A stretch of 33,090 bases of DNA from an uncultured Verrucomicrobiota bacterium (lineage in GTDB: Bacteria; Verrucomicrobiota; Verrucomicrobiia; Opitutales; Intestinicryptomonadaceae). The notes under the pieces are model-generated. The model saw nothing but the letters and a program-made list of their open reading frames with translations, searched no databases and was not told the origin of the DNA. Made by a program: the position numbers and the translations under genes. The stretch's first letter is position 1, and each line of letters begins with the position of its first letter. Positions 23,510 through 30,628 of this stretch are shown here, in pieces. The stretch spans positions 1 to 33,090 of the forward strand of contig CASFDK010000001.1 in NCBI GenBank assembly GCA_949293415.1, in the 5' to 3' direction.

Positions 23510-24786
23510 TGTTTTTTTCCAGTGCGCGGGGTAAGCGCGCGGACGATGTATTCGGCGCGGAGTATTTCGGGGTCGTCGGGAATCTGGCGGTTGAGCTCGT
23601 CTATCAGCTTCTGCGCCGTCGAAAATTTGCGTTCGTCGATGAGCGAATAAAGGCGCGCGATTTTCGCCGCTGTCTCCGTTTCGCGCGAGGCGTTGAGCAG
23701 CGACGAAAGCAGCTCCGACGGGTCGCGCCCGAACGCCGAATCGACGCGCTCCAAACGCGTTCCGCCCCCGTCGTTTCTGAAGCGGTAGAGGTTTTTTGCG
23801 AGCGACATTATCGACGGCGAATGCGACGAAATCACGAACTGCGCGCCGGTGAAAATGCGCGGCAGACGTTCGGCAATCAACGCCTGCCAGTCGGGGTGCA
23901 AATGCATATCAAGCTCGTCGATGAGGATTATAGCCGATGTCTCAAGCGGGTTTTTCATCGCGGGATTCGCCACAGCCATCCTCAGCGCGATATCGGCAAT
24001 CAGCGCGACAACCGTCTTTTCCCCATCGGAAAACGCGGACGCGGGAACGTTCTTTTTGTCGAAAAACAGGCTTCCGTTCCGCGCCGAAAACGCGCCGAAA
24101 GTTTCGTCGAAATCGGAAAGGGCGCGGCGCACGGCGGTTATCGCCCCGAACCGCGCGTTGATTTCGTTCCTGCGCCTGTCGGCGGCGCGCAGCGGCAGCT
24201 TCGCCGCCGCCGCCATTTGGGCTTGCCGTTCGGTCAGCGACTGGCAGAGCCAGCGCGAAAATTTGCCGAAATTCACGCCCGCGCAAAACGCCTTTTCGTA
24301 TACGCTCGTACGGTCGGTGTCGCCGTCGGGCATCGGAGCGTACGCGCCCGCGGCGTTGCGGTTCGTGCCGTAGTAGACGAAGAGCGGTATCTCCACTTTC
24401 GCGCCGGCGGGCGAATCGAGAAGCACGCGCATATCGGATGCGTATTTTTTCGCGCCGTCCATATCGCTTTCGCCGCCGTCCGAAGTGCGCCGCGCACGCT
24501 TGACGAGCACGAGCGAAATGTCCTTCGAGCCGCGCCCGCCCAAGACCATCGAAAGGCGGGAGAAATCGCGCCCGTGGGTGATGTCGGAAGTGCGCATTTT
24601 CAGCGGCTGTTGCGAGCCGCCGGAAATTCCCGCGGGAAGCCACGAAAGCACAAGCGAAACGGCCTCGAGCAACGACGACTTTCCGCCGCCGTTGCCACCC
24701 GCCAAAACGGTCATAGAAGGGTCGAACTCTACCCGCTCGTCTATAAGCCCCCTGAAATTTTCTATGTGCAGACTTTTTATTCTCAT
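23506..24786 (-). CDS. ptuA: ABC/AAA-type ATPase, PtuA-like (Septu defence)
   Basis: A 426-aa SMC-like ATPase. The N-terminus MRIKSLHIENFRGLIDERVEF leads into Walker A AGGNGGGKSSLLEAV (about residues 29-43). A middle insertion carries helices. The ABC signature is SAFSDGEKTV (about 253-257), Walker B is AIILIDELDMHLHPDW (about 285-300), and the H-loop is FVISSHSP (about 317-324). The C-terminal 100 residues form helices. Position directly before and 4-bp overlapping an HNH nuclease of the PtuB type identifies it as the ATPase of a Septu system, which senses infection and controls the nuclease. The ATG at 24786 is used; the longer frame upstream is basic and implausible. It is divergent from a LacI gene. 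Confidence 0.82.
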   Translation of the reverse strand: MRIKSLHIENFRGLIDERVEFDPSMTVLAGGNGGGKSSLLEAVSLVLSWLPAGISGGSQQPLKMRTSDITHGRDFSRLSMVLGGRGSKDISLVLVKRARRTSDGGESDMDGAKKYASDMRVLLDSPAGAKVEIPLFVYYGTNRNAAGAYAPMPDGDTDRTSVYEKAFCAGVNFGKFSRWLCQSLTERQAQMAAAAKLPLRAADRRRNEINARFGAITAVRRALSDFDETFGAFSARNGSLFFDKKNVPASAFSDGEKTVVALIADIALRMAVANPAMKNPLETSAIILIDELDMHLHPDWQALIAERLPRIFTGAQFVISSHSPSIMSLAKNLYRFRNDGGGTRLERVDSAFGRDPSELLSSLLNASRETETAAKIARLYSLIDERKFSTAQKLIDELNRQIPDDPEILRAEYIVRALTPRTGKKQ

Positions 24787-24837
24787 TGTCTCGTTGAAAG
24801 TATCGCCTCCCGAAACGCCGCAGGCAAACAAAATCTT

Positions 24838-24876
24838 CCGCCGCGCCCGAAAAAACCGCGGGCGGCGGGGCTTTTT
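24838..24876 (+). terminator. GC-rich hairpin plus T run between ptuA and the LacI gene
   Basis: CCGCCGCGCCCG (24838-24849) pairs with the GC-rich arm 24857-24869, with one bulge, followed by GGCTTTTTACTT. In the plus direction it has terminator form, yet no plus-strand gene lies upstream. It may be an attenuator in the LacI leader or may insulate the divergent genes. Confidence 0.5.
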
Positions 24877-24916
24877 ACTTGAAGAACGGCGGCGCATCGA
24901 CAGAATTTACGGCACA

Positions 24917-25942
24917 ATGTCCGAATTGCCCCCCAAAAAAATATCGCTAAAGACAATCGCCCAGCTCGCCGGTTGTTCCACGACGACGGTCTCGAACATC
25001 CTCAACAAAAAGGGGCTGTTCGGCGACGAAATCCGCGACAGGGTTCTGGAAATCGTGCGCAAATACAACTACGCTATAAACGCGTCGGCGCGCTCGCTGA
25101 AAATGGGCAAATCCGAGACCGTCGCGCTCGTGTTCTACCGCCCGAACGTGGACATTTTCGTAAGCGAATACTACCTGAAAATGATGTACGGCTTCCAGAA
25201 AAGGCTGGCGGAACTGGGCTTCGAAATCCTGCTGTCGGAAGTCTCGCCCGAAAACGCCGAAAACGGGGCGCGTCCGCGCTTCGTTTCTCGCGGAAAGGCG
25301 GACGCAATAGTGGTGCTCGGACAAGTGCCCGACTCCATCGTGAAATCGCTCCGCGACTGCGGTCTGCCCATGCTTATGCTCGACTCGCACTTCGATGGCA
25401 TCGACTCAATCTACACAGACGGACGCGCGGCGACCGCCGCCCTCACGGCGCATATCGCCGCACTCGGACACAAACGCGTCGCCTACCTCGCCTACGACAA
25501 TTCGGATTTCAACACCGATGGACGCATCGACGGCTTCGAAAAGACCGCCGCGCAGGCAAACCTCGCCGCAAAAGTCTTCCGCAATTTCAAAACCAACGAC
25601 GAAGGCTGTGACGTGCTCGAAAAAGTGCTTGCCGCGCCCGACCGCCCGACCGCAATCCTCGCGGGCAACGACGACTTGGCGACATCGCTTATGCGCAGGG
25701 CGCAGGAACTGGGGCTGAAAATTCCGCAGGATATCGCATTCTGCGGCTTCGACGACACCGTTCTTGCTTCGCGCTGTACGCCCAAGCTTACGACCGTACA
25801 CGTCGACTGCCCGCACATCGGCGCAATCGGCGCGGAAACGATTGTCGAAAGGATGAAAAACCCCGAAAAGCCCCGCGCCTACACCGTCTTCCCCGTAGAA
25901 ACGGTAGTCCGCGAATCGACCGATTCGGCATTCTGTGAGTAG
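24917..25942 (+). CDS. LacI-family transcriptional regulator
   Basis: A 341-aa regulator. The DNA-binding head ISLKTIAQLAGCSTTTVSNILNKKG (residues 9-33) is a LacI helix-turn-helix with hinge helix YAINASARSLKMGKS. The periplasmic-binding-protein-like sensor domain follows, with IYTDGRAATAALTAHIAALGHKRVAYL, TAILAGNDDLATSLMRRAQELGLKIPQDIAFCGFDD and LTTVHVDCPHIGAIGAETIVERM. The start MSELPPKKISLKT is the normal family start. It lies 57 bp upstream of the ROK kinase and GmhA-type isomerase genes on the same strand and likely regulates them; the effector is probably a sugar or sugar phosphate (inference). Confidence 0.93.
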   Translation: MSELPPKKISLKTIAQLAGCSTTTVSNILNKKGLFGDEIRDRVLEIVRKYNYAINASARSLKMGKSETVALVFYRPNVDIFVSEYYLKMMYGFQKRLAELGFEILLSEVSPENAENGARPRFVSRGKADAIVVLGQVPDSIVKSLRDCGLPMLMLDSHFDGIDSIYTDGRAATAALTAHIAALGHKRVAYLAYDNSDFNTDGRIDGFEKTAAQANLAAKVFRNFKTNDEGCDVLEKVLAAPDRPTAILAGNDDLATSLMRRAQELGLKIPQDIAFCGFDDTVLASRCTPKLTTVHVDCPHIGAIGAETIVERMKNPEKPRAYTVFPVETVVRESTDSAFCE

Positions 25943-25982
25943 GCTTGGACATTTATTTTGTTGACGTGTCCGACGATGCAAC

Positions 25983-25994
25983 TTAAACGTTAAA
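25983..25994. promoter_or_regulatory. Possible LacI-type operator before the ROK kinase gene
   Basis: TTAAACGTTAAA has the central AACGTT with A/T arms common in LacI-family operators. It is an imperfect palindrome and lies just before the ATG at 26000. A second inverted pair, GGACA and TGTCC, lies 30 bp upstream (about 25947-25971). Confidence 0.3.
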
Positions 25995-25999
25995 CTCAA

Positions 26000-26986
26000 A
26001 TGAAAAATCTCATCGGCATTGACGTAGGCGGAACGAAGTGCGCAGTCGTTGTAGCGCGCGGGGCGGACGGCGGAACGCCGCCGCAAATCCTTTCGAAAAA
26101 GTCGTTTCCGACAATCGCGGGCAAACCGAAGGAAACGATAGACACGCTCGTAAAACTCGCCCGCGAAACGCTCGCGGAACTCGGGCTAAAAAGCTCCGAT
26201 ATCTCGGCAATCGGCGTAAGTTGCGGCGGACCGCTCGACAGCGCGCGCGGAATTGTGATGTCGCCGCCGAACCTCGCGGGGTGGGACAACATTCCGATAA
26301 CCGAAATTCTCGAAAGACAGCTCGGCGCACCCGCGTTCCTGCAGAACGACGCAAACGCCTGCGCGCTCGCCGAATGGCTATACGGCGCGGGGAAGGGCGC
26401 AAGGAATATGGTCTTTATGACGTTCGGCACGGGGCTCGGCGCGGGGCTTATCCTCGACGGCAAACTCTACGCGGGAACGAACGACAACGCGGGCGAAGTC
26501 GGGCACATCCGCCTCGAAAATTTCGGACCCGTCGGCTATGCAAAAGCGGGCTCTTTCGAGGGCTTTTGCAGCGGCTCGGGAATCGCGCAAATCGCAAAAA
26601 CAAAGGCGACGGAGCTTCTCCAACGCGGAGAAAGCTGCGCCTACTGCAAGTCGGCGGACGACCTCGCGACGGTTTCCGCGAAAACCGTCGCGATTGCCGC
26701 GGACGGCGGCGATGAAACCGCCCGCGAAGTCTACGCAATCTCGGGGCGCAAGCTCGGCGCGGGAATCTCGCTTTTGATAGACATACTCAATCCCGAACTC
26801 GTGGTAATAGGCAGCATTTTCGCGCGGTCGGAAGACCTTCTGCGCCCCGAAATGCAGCGCGTTATAGACGCCGAAGCACTCTCGGGCGCGGCGGAAAAAT
26901 GCCGTGTCGTGCCCGCTCTTTTGGGGGAATCAATCGGCGACATCGCCGCCCTTTCGGTGGCGGCAAACGGACTTAAAAACAAATGA
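26000..26986 (+). CDS. ROK-family sugar kinase
   Basis: A 328-aa ATP-dependent sugar kinase of the ROK family. The phosphate loop is LIGIDVGGTKCAVV (residues 4-17). The catalytic base Asp117 is in LQNDANACALAEWLYGAG, and adenosine is bound by FMTFGTGLGAGLI (139-151). NAGEVGHIRL (His169) follows. The usual zinc motif CGxxGCxE is absent; the equivalent stretch is GPVGYAKAGSFEGFCSGSG, as in a zinc-free branch of ROK proteins. Substrate unknown; with a GmhA-like isomerase directly downstream, it may phosphorylate a heptose, mannose or related sugar. The stop overlaps the next start by 4 bp. Confidence 0.9.
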   Translation: MKNLIGIDVGGTKCAVVVARGADGGTPPQILSKKSFPTIAGKPKETIDTLVKLARETLAELGLKSSDISAIGVSCGGPLDSARGIVMSPPNLAGWDNIPITEILERQLGAPAFLQNDANACALAEWLYGAGKGARNMVFMTFGTGLGAGLILDGKLYAGTNDNAGEVGHIRLENFGPVGYAKAGSFEGFCSGSGIAQIAKTKATELLQRGESCAYCKSADDLATVSAKTVAIAADGGDETAREVYAISGRKLGAGISLLIDILNPELVVIGSIFARSEDLLRPEMQRVIDAEALSGAAEKCRVVPALLGESIGDIAALSVAANGLKNK

Positions 26987-27555
26987 AAGACATCGTAGAA
27001 AATTCGCTCGACGAAGCCGTAAAAACGCTCGCCGAATTCGTATCGAACGGCGCGTGTACCGACGCGCTCGCCTGCGCGGGCGAAATGATGGCGTGCGCGG
27101 TCAAGAACGGCGGCAAAATCATAGCCTGCGGCAACGGCGGCTCGCTCTGCGACGCAACGCACTTCGCCGAAGAACTGACCGCGCGTTTTAGGGGCAACCG
27201 CCGACCGATTCCCGCAATCGCAATCAACGACCCCGCCTATCTTACGTGTGCGCTCAACGATTTCGACCCGCTCGACATCTTCGCAAGATACGTGGAAGGC
27301 GTGGGAAATTCGGGCGACATCCTGCTTGCAATCAGCACAAGCGGCAACTCCGAAAACGTATTGCGCGCCGTAAACGCGGCAAAGACAAAGGGGATGAAAA
27401 TCGTCGCGCTGACGGGCAAAGGCGGCGGCAAACTGGCGAATCTGGCCGATGTTGAAATCCGCGCCCCGATGTCGAAATACTCCGACAGAGCGCAGGAAAT
27501 CCACATCAAGGCAATCCACATCTTGGTTGAGTGCATAGAGCGCGGCGCGCTGTGA
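26983..27555 (+). CDS. SIS-domain phosphosugar isomerase, GmhA-like
   Basis: A 190-aa SIS protein resembling sedoheptulose-7-phosphate isomerase (GmhA), the first step of ADP-heptose synthesis for lipopolysaccharide. ACGNGGSLCDATHFAEELTARF carries the phosphate-binding loop and the catalytic-type Glu (63/64). AISTSGNSENVLRAV is the second phosphate loop, and DRAQEIHIKAIHILVECIE holds the catalytic-type His (174/179). Compared with GmhA, the length and layout match. Other phosphoheptose isomerases with the same fold cannot be excluded. Translationally coupled to the ROK kinase, it is the end of the LacI-ROK-SIS unit. A hairpin lies just downstream. Confidence 0.88.
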   Translation: MKDIVENSLDEAVKTLAEFVSNGACTDALACAGEMMACAVKNGGKIIACGNGGSLCDATHFAEELTARFRGNRRPIPAIAINDPAYLTCALNDFDPLDIFARYVEGVGNSGDILLAISTSGNSENVLRAVNAAKTKGMKIVALTGKGGGKLANLADVEIRAPMSKYSDRAQEIHIKAIHILVECIERGAL

Positions 27556-27560
27556 ATGAA

Positions 27561-27588
27561 TTGCGCCGTTCATTTTATAGCGGCGCAA
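27561..27588. repeat. Hairpin after the SIS isomerase gene
   Basis: TTGCGCCG (27561-27568) pairs with CGGCGCAA (27581-27588) around a 12-nt loop, 5 bp past the stop. There is no T run, so it may be an RNA-protecting or weak termination structure. Confidence 0.55.
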
Positions 27589-27832
27589 GAATGAATTTCG
27601 GCGTACCTTTATAACGCCGAAAGAACCCACGCGACGGTAGGAGCTGTAGAATTAAAGAGCACGACAAACGCCGAGCTTCCCCACCGAAAGCGATTTTTCG
27701 AGGGCGAGTAGAACAACTCCGAACGAAGTGAAGCAAAGCTTCACGAAGTGGGCAACTGCCGCAAAAGAGCGAAGCGATTTTTGCGTGTAAAATTAAAATC
27801 GGCAATCCGCAAACAAATTTAAAAAACTCCGC

Positions 27833-27941
27833 GTTCGGCGTAGCCGAACTGCTTAGGCGCGTCAAAACAGGTAAAGAAAGGCGGCTTTGCGCAGAGAGGC
27901 GATGGGAGTGTACTTAAGTACTCGACCGAAGCCGAACAAGC
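27833..27941. repeat. Dispersed intergenic repeat, copy in the 27.8-kb spacer
   Basis: Hairpin GTTCGGC-GTA-GCCGAAC (27833-27849) followed by TGCTTAGGC, then GGCTTTGCG, AGAGAGGCGA, GGGAGTGTACT, AAGTACTCGACCGAAGCCGAACA. The same order is found at 8132-8235 with a differently sequenced but still complementary hairpin stem. GAGTGTACTTAAGTACTC is a near palindrome within it. Confidence 0.8.
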
Positions 27942-27994
27942 GAAACGCCTTTATTTGCCCGATTTCACGCGCCCAAAGAAAACTCTCGGTATCC

Positions 27995-30496
27995 CTAAAG
28001 CCTCAACCCCTTCATCCAGCGTTTGTAGTCGGTCAGCTTGAACGGCGGCTTGCCGTACATATAGTGGTTGTATAGCTTTTTACCTCCCACTTCGTACTCA
28101 ATCAGCAACATTCCCTGTCCGTCCATCGGCGCAATATTGCCCACATCCGTCTTGCCGTTTGCCGCAACCTTGAAGTCCGAGTCGAAAACAACCTTGCCGC
28201 TATCGATATCCGAAACCTTCACCCTGCCCGCAACGCCTTTCCGAGTGTCGTTTGCAACAACCACCCTGAAGCCGTCGTCGACCATCGCGCAAACGTCGGT
28301 CTGGACGCGCTTGATGTACGAGTACGCAAGCTTCTTCGAACCGTAGTAGTCGACGATTGCGTCGGATAGAATCGGCCAACCGTCAATCAAGTTCCACCAC
28401 AAAATGCCCGTCTTGTTTTCGAATTTCTGCGTGCGCCAGACTTCGATAAAATACTTTTTCGCCTCCGCTTGAACGGTCTGCGAAGCCAAAATGAAGTCGT
28501 CGAGATTCTTCGGGCACTCGCCGAAAAGCAGCCGCGCCTGATTGGGCATAAGCTTGTTGCGGTTTATGCACTGGGACGAATTTGCGAACGGCATCGTCGC
28601 CTTTGCCTGCCACTGCTTGTTGAACGAACCGTCCTTGTTCCACGGATAGACGAAATCGGCGGTCATCATTTTTTCGAGACTCTCGCGGTTCGGACAGCCG
28701 TGATACCCGATTTCGCTCACAAACGGCGCGACCGAACTGTTGTAGAACGGCGTTTTGTAGTAGCCGCGCGCCCCCCACAAGTGAACTTCGGGCGCGGAAT
28801 ATTTTTCGGGGTTGGCGAACGCCTTTTCGGAGAGATACGGCGAACTCGGCAGGTAGGGGCGCGTCCAGTCGTATTCCAAAATCGCGTTCGGGATTGTTTG
28901 GCGGCTGATTCTGTCGTGCGCGGGGTTTATCGGCTTGGGCGAAACCTTGCGCCAGAAATAGGCTTGGTCTATTTCGTTGTTGCCCGCCCAAAGCGCAATC
29001 GAGGGATGCGAGCGCAACTTGCGGACGACGCTCGAAACCTCCGCCTCTATCTTTTTTGCGAAGCCCGAATCCTGCGGCGATATGCAGCACGCCAGAGAGA
29101 AGTCCTGCCAAACGAGAATGCCGTATTTGTCGCAAAGGTCGAAAAATTCGTGGTCTTCGTATACATTGCCGCCCCAGCAGCGAACCATATTGCAGTTCAA
29201 GTCGGCGAGCATATCTACGGCTCTCTTGACATGCTGCTTGTCGCGGCTGTGGTACGCGTCGAGCGGCACCCAGTTTGTTCCCTTCGTAAAAATCGGAACA
29301 TCGTTGACGTAGAATTTGAATTCGCCCTTGAGCTTTTTGAGGTCGGTTTTGCCGTACGCCGTTCCCGCGCCGCCGTACTTGAAAGATTCGCCCGCGGGCA
29401 ACTCCACTTCGGCAAATTCGAGGCGCACAGTCCTGAAGCCCGTACGCATTTTGCGGGCGGCGAAGACGTTGCCGTTTTCGTCGCAAACATTCACGATTAT
29501 ATCGTAGAGCGGCTGGGCTCCGTAGCCGCGCGGCCACCAGAGTTCGGCGTTCTTTAGCGTGCAGTCGATTTTGTTGACGTATGTCAAGAAAGGCGTTTTC
29601 GACTCGAAGACCTTTTTGCCGTCTTTTGAAATCTCCACTTTCATAAAGAGCGAATCGAAGCTCGAATACGGCGCGTCGATTTTCGTTTCGAGCCCGAAGC
29701 GTACGGTCGAGCTTTTCGCGTCGGCGGAAACGGTGTAGACGTTCACGTCCTCGATGTGCACTTCGTTGCGGATGTCGAGAGTTGCGCTGCGCCAAAGCCC
29801 CGCGGTGACGATACGCGGATGGATGTCCCAGCCGTAGCTCGACGGAGCTTTTCTGATGTTGAGATATTCCGTGCGCTCCGCCGTTCCCGAACCGATGATG
29901 TTTGCGTATTTCTTGGACTCTATCACGGGCGAACGGATTATTATTTCGAGCGTGTTTGCGCCGAACTTTTTCAGAAGCGGCGTGATGTCGTACTCGTGCT
30001 CGATGAACATATTTTCGGGACTTCCGACGAGTTCGCCGTTGACGAAAATGTCGGCGAGCGTATCTACCCCGCGCAGATTCAGCACCGCACGCTGTCCAAC
30101 TTCGAGCTTCGGAGTTGCGAACGTACGCGAATACATCCACTGGTAGTGTTCGTACTTGCGGTATCTGTAAACGTTGTCGCCAATCATCGCATCCGGCTCG
30201 ATACCCGCACGCTGCAAATCGAGCTGGGCGACCCCCGGAACTTCCGCGTCTATCGTGCGCAAATCGACGAGCTTTTTGAAAGCCGAGGGCGTGCGCGCCG
30301 CCTCGCGCGGTTGCGGAGCAAACGAAAGCTTCCACGCGCCGTCGAGCAGCACGGCTTCCTCGCCGATATTCCTGCTGTCGGCAACGCGTTTTTCGGGTTG
30401 CGACTGTTCGGAAGAGGAACACGCCGCCGTAAAGAGCAGCGCAAACGAACCCGCAACGACCGCTGCGGCACTGAGAATTTTTTTGCCAATAGCCAT
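27995..30496 (-). CDS. Glycoside hydrolase family 2, beta-mannosidase-like lipoprotein
   Basis: An 833-aa exported enzyme. The N-terminus MAIGKKILSAAAVVAGSFALLFTAACSSSEQ has a lipobox (TAAC) and a serine-rich linker, so it is probably anchored in the membrane. GH2 features: sugar-binding sandwich with LDGAWKLSF; LNLRGVDTLADIFVNGELVG; KGTNWVPLDAYHSRD; NCNMVRCWGGNVYEDHEFFDLCDKYGILVWQDF; SHPSIALWAGNNEIDQ, in which the Glu of NNE (about residue 507) is the acid/base; and FVSEIGYHGCP, whose Glu (about 595) is the nucleophile. These match beta-mannosidases more than beta-galactosidases. Substrate likely mannan- or N-glycan-derived (inference). The start removes an unlikely 14-residue extension. Confidence 0.9.
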   Translation of the reverse strand: MAIGKKILSAAAVVAGSFALLFTAACSSSEQSQPEKRVADSRNIGEEAVLLDGAWKLSFAPQPREAARTPSAFKKLVDLRTIDAEVPGVAQLDLQRAGIEPDAMIGDNVYRYRKYEHYQWMYSRTFATPKLEVGQRAVLNLRGVDTLADIFVNGELVGSPENMFIEHEYDITPLLKKFGANTLEIIIRSPVIESKKYANIIGSGTAERTEYLNIRKAPSSYGWDIHPRIVTAGLWRSATLDIRNEVHIEDVNVYTVSADAKSSTVRFGLETKIDAPYSSFDSLFMKVEISKDGKKVFESKTPFLTYVNKIDCTLKNAELWWPRGYGAQPLYDIIVNVCDENGNVFAARKMRTGFRTVRLEFAEVELPAGESFKYGGAGTAYGKTDLKKLKGEFKFYVNDVPIFTKGTNWVPLDAYHSRDKQHVKRAVDMLADLNCNMVRCWGGNVYEDHEFFDLCDKYGILVWQDFSLACCISPQDSGFAKKIEAEVSSVVRKLRSHPSIALWAGNNEIDQAYFWRKVSPKPINPAHDRISRQTIPNAILEYDWTRPYLPSSPYLSEKAFANPEKYSAPEVHLWGARGYYKTPFYNSSVAPFVSEIGYHGCPNRESLEKMMTADFVYPWNKDGSFNKQWQAKATMPFANSSQCINRNKLMPNQARLLFGECPKNLDDFILASQTVQAEAKKYFIEVWRTQKFENKTGILWWNLIDGWPILSDAIVDYYGSKKLAYSYIKRVQTDVCAMVDDGFRVVVANDTRKGVAGRVKVSDIDSGKVVFDSDFKVAANGKTDVGNIAPMDGQGMLLIEYEVGGKKLYNHYMYGKPPFKLTDYKRWMKGLRL

Positions 30497-30574
30497 ATAT
30501 AGATAGTCCGTTGAATGTTGTCGGAGAGAGGAAAACAAATTTTAGTTAATCGGTCAACTATAAAATTTGCCGAC

Positions 30575-30609
30575 AAAAAAGCCCGCGCTGAAATCCTCCG
30601 CAGGCTTTT
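30575..30609 (-). terminator. Rho-independent terminator after the GH50-like gene
   Basis: On the minus strand AAAAGCCTGCG (30609-30599) pairs with CGCGGGCTTTT (30587-30577) with one G-U pair, followed by a T run. It starts 20 bp after the stop at 30629 and separates the two glycosidase genes. Confidence 0.85.
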
Positions 30610-30628
30610 AAAACTCCATATCGGACGG

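Larger units (their letters stand above)
27556..27994. other. Gene-free spacer with repeats and hairpins (439 bp)
   Basis: No credible gene. It contains hairpins at 27561-27588 (TTGCGCCG/CGGCGCAA) and 27596-27622 (TTTCGGCGT/ACGCCGAAA), GTGAAGC-AAA-GCTTCAC at about 27728-27744, CGCAAAA/TTTTTGCG at about 27760-27785, and the dispersed repeat copy at 27833-27941. It lies between converging genes. Confidence 0.8.

Noticed and set aside
22805..24786. Retron with ATPase-HNH effectors
   Set aside because: No reverse transcriptase gene or msr/msd-like inverted repeats were found around the pair.
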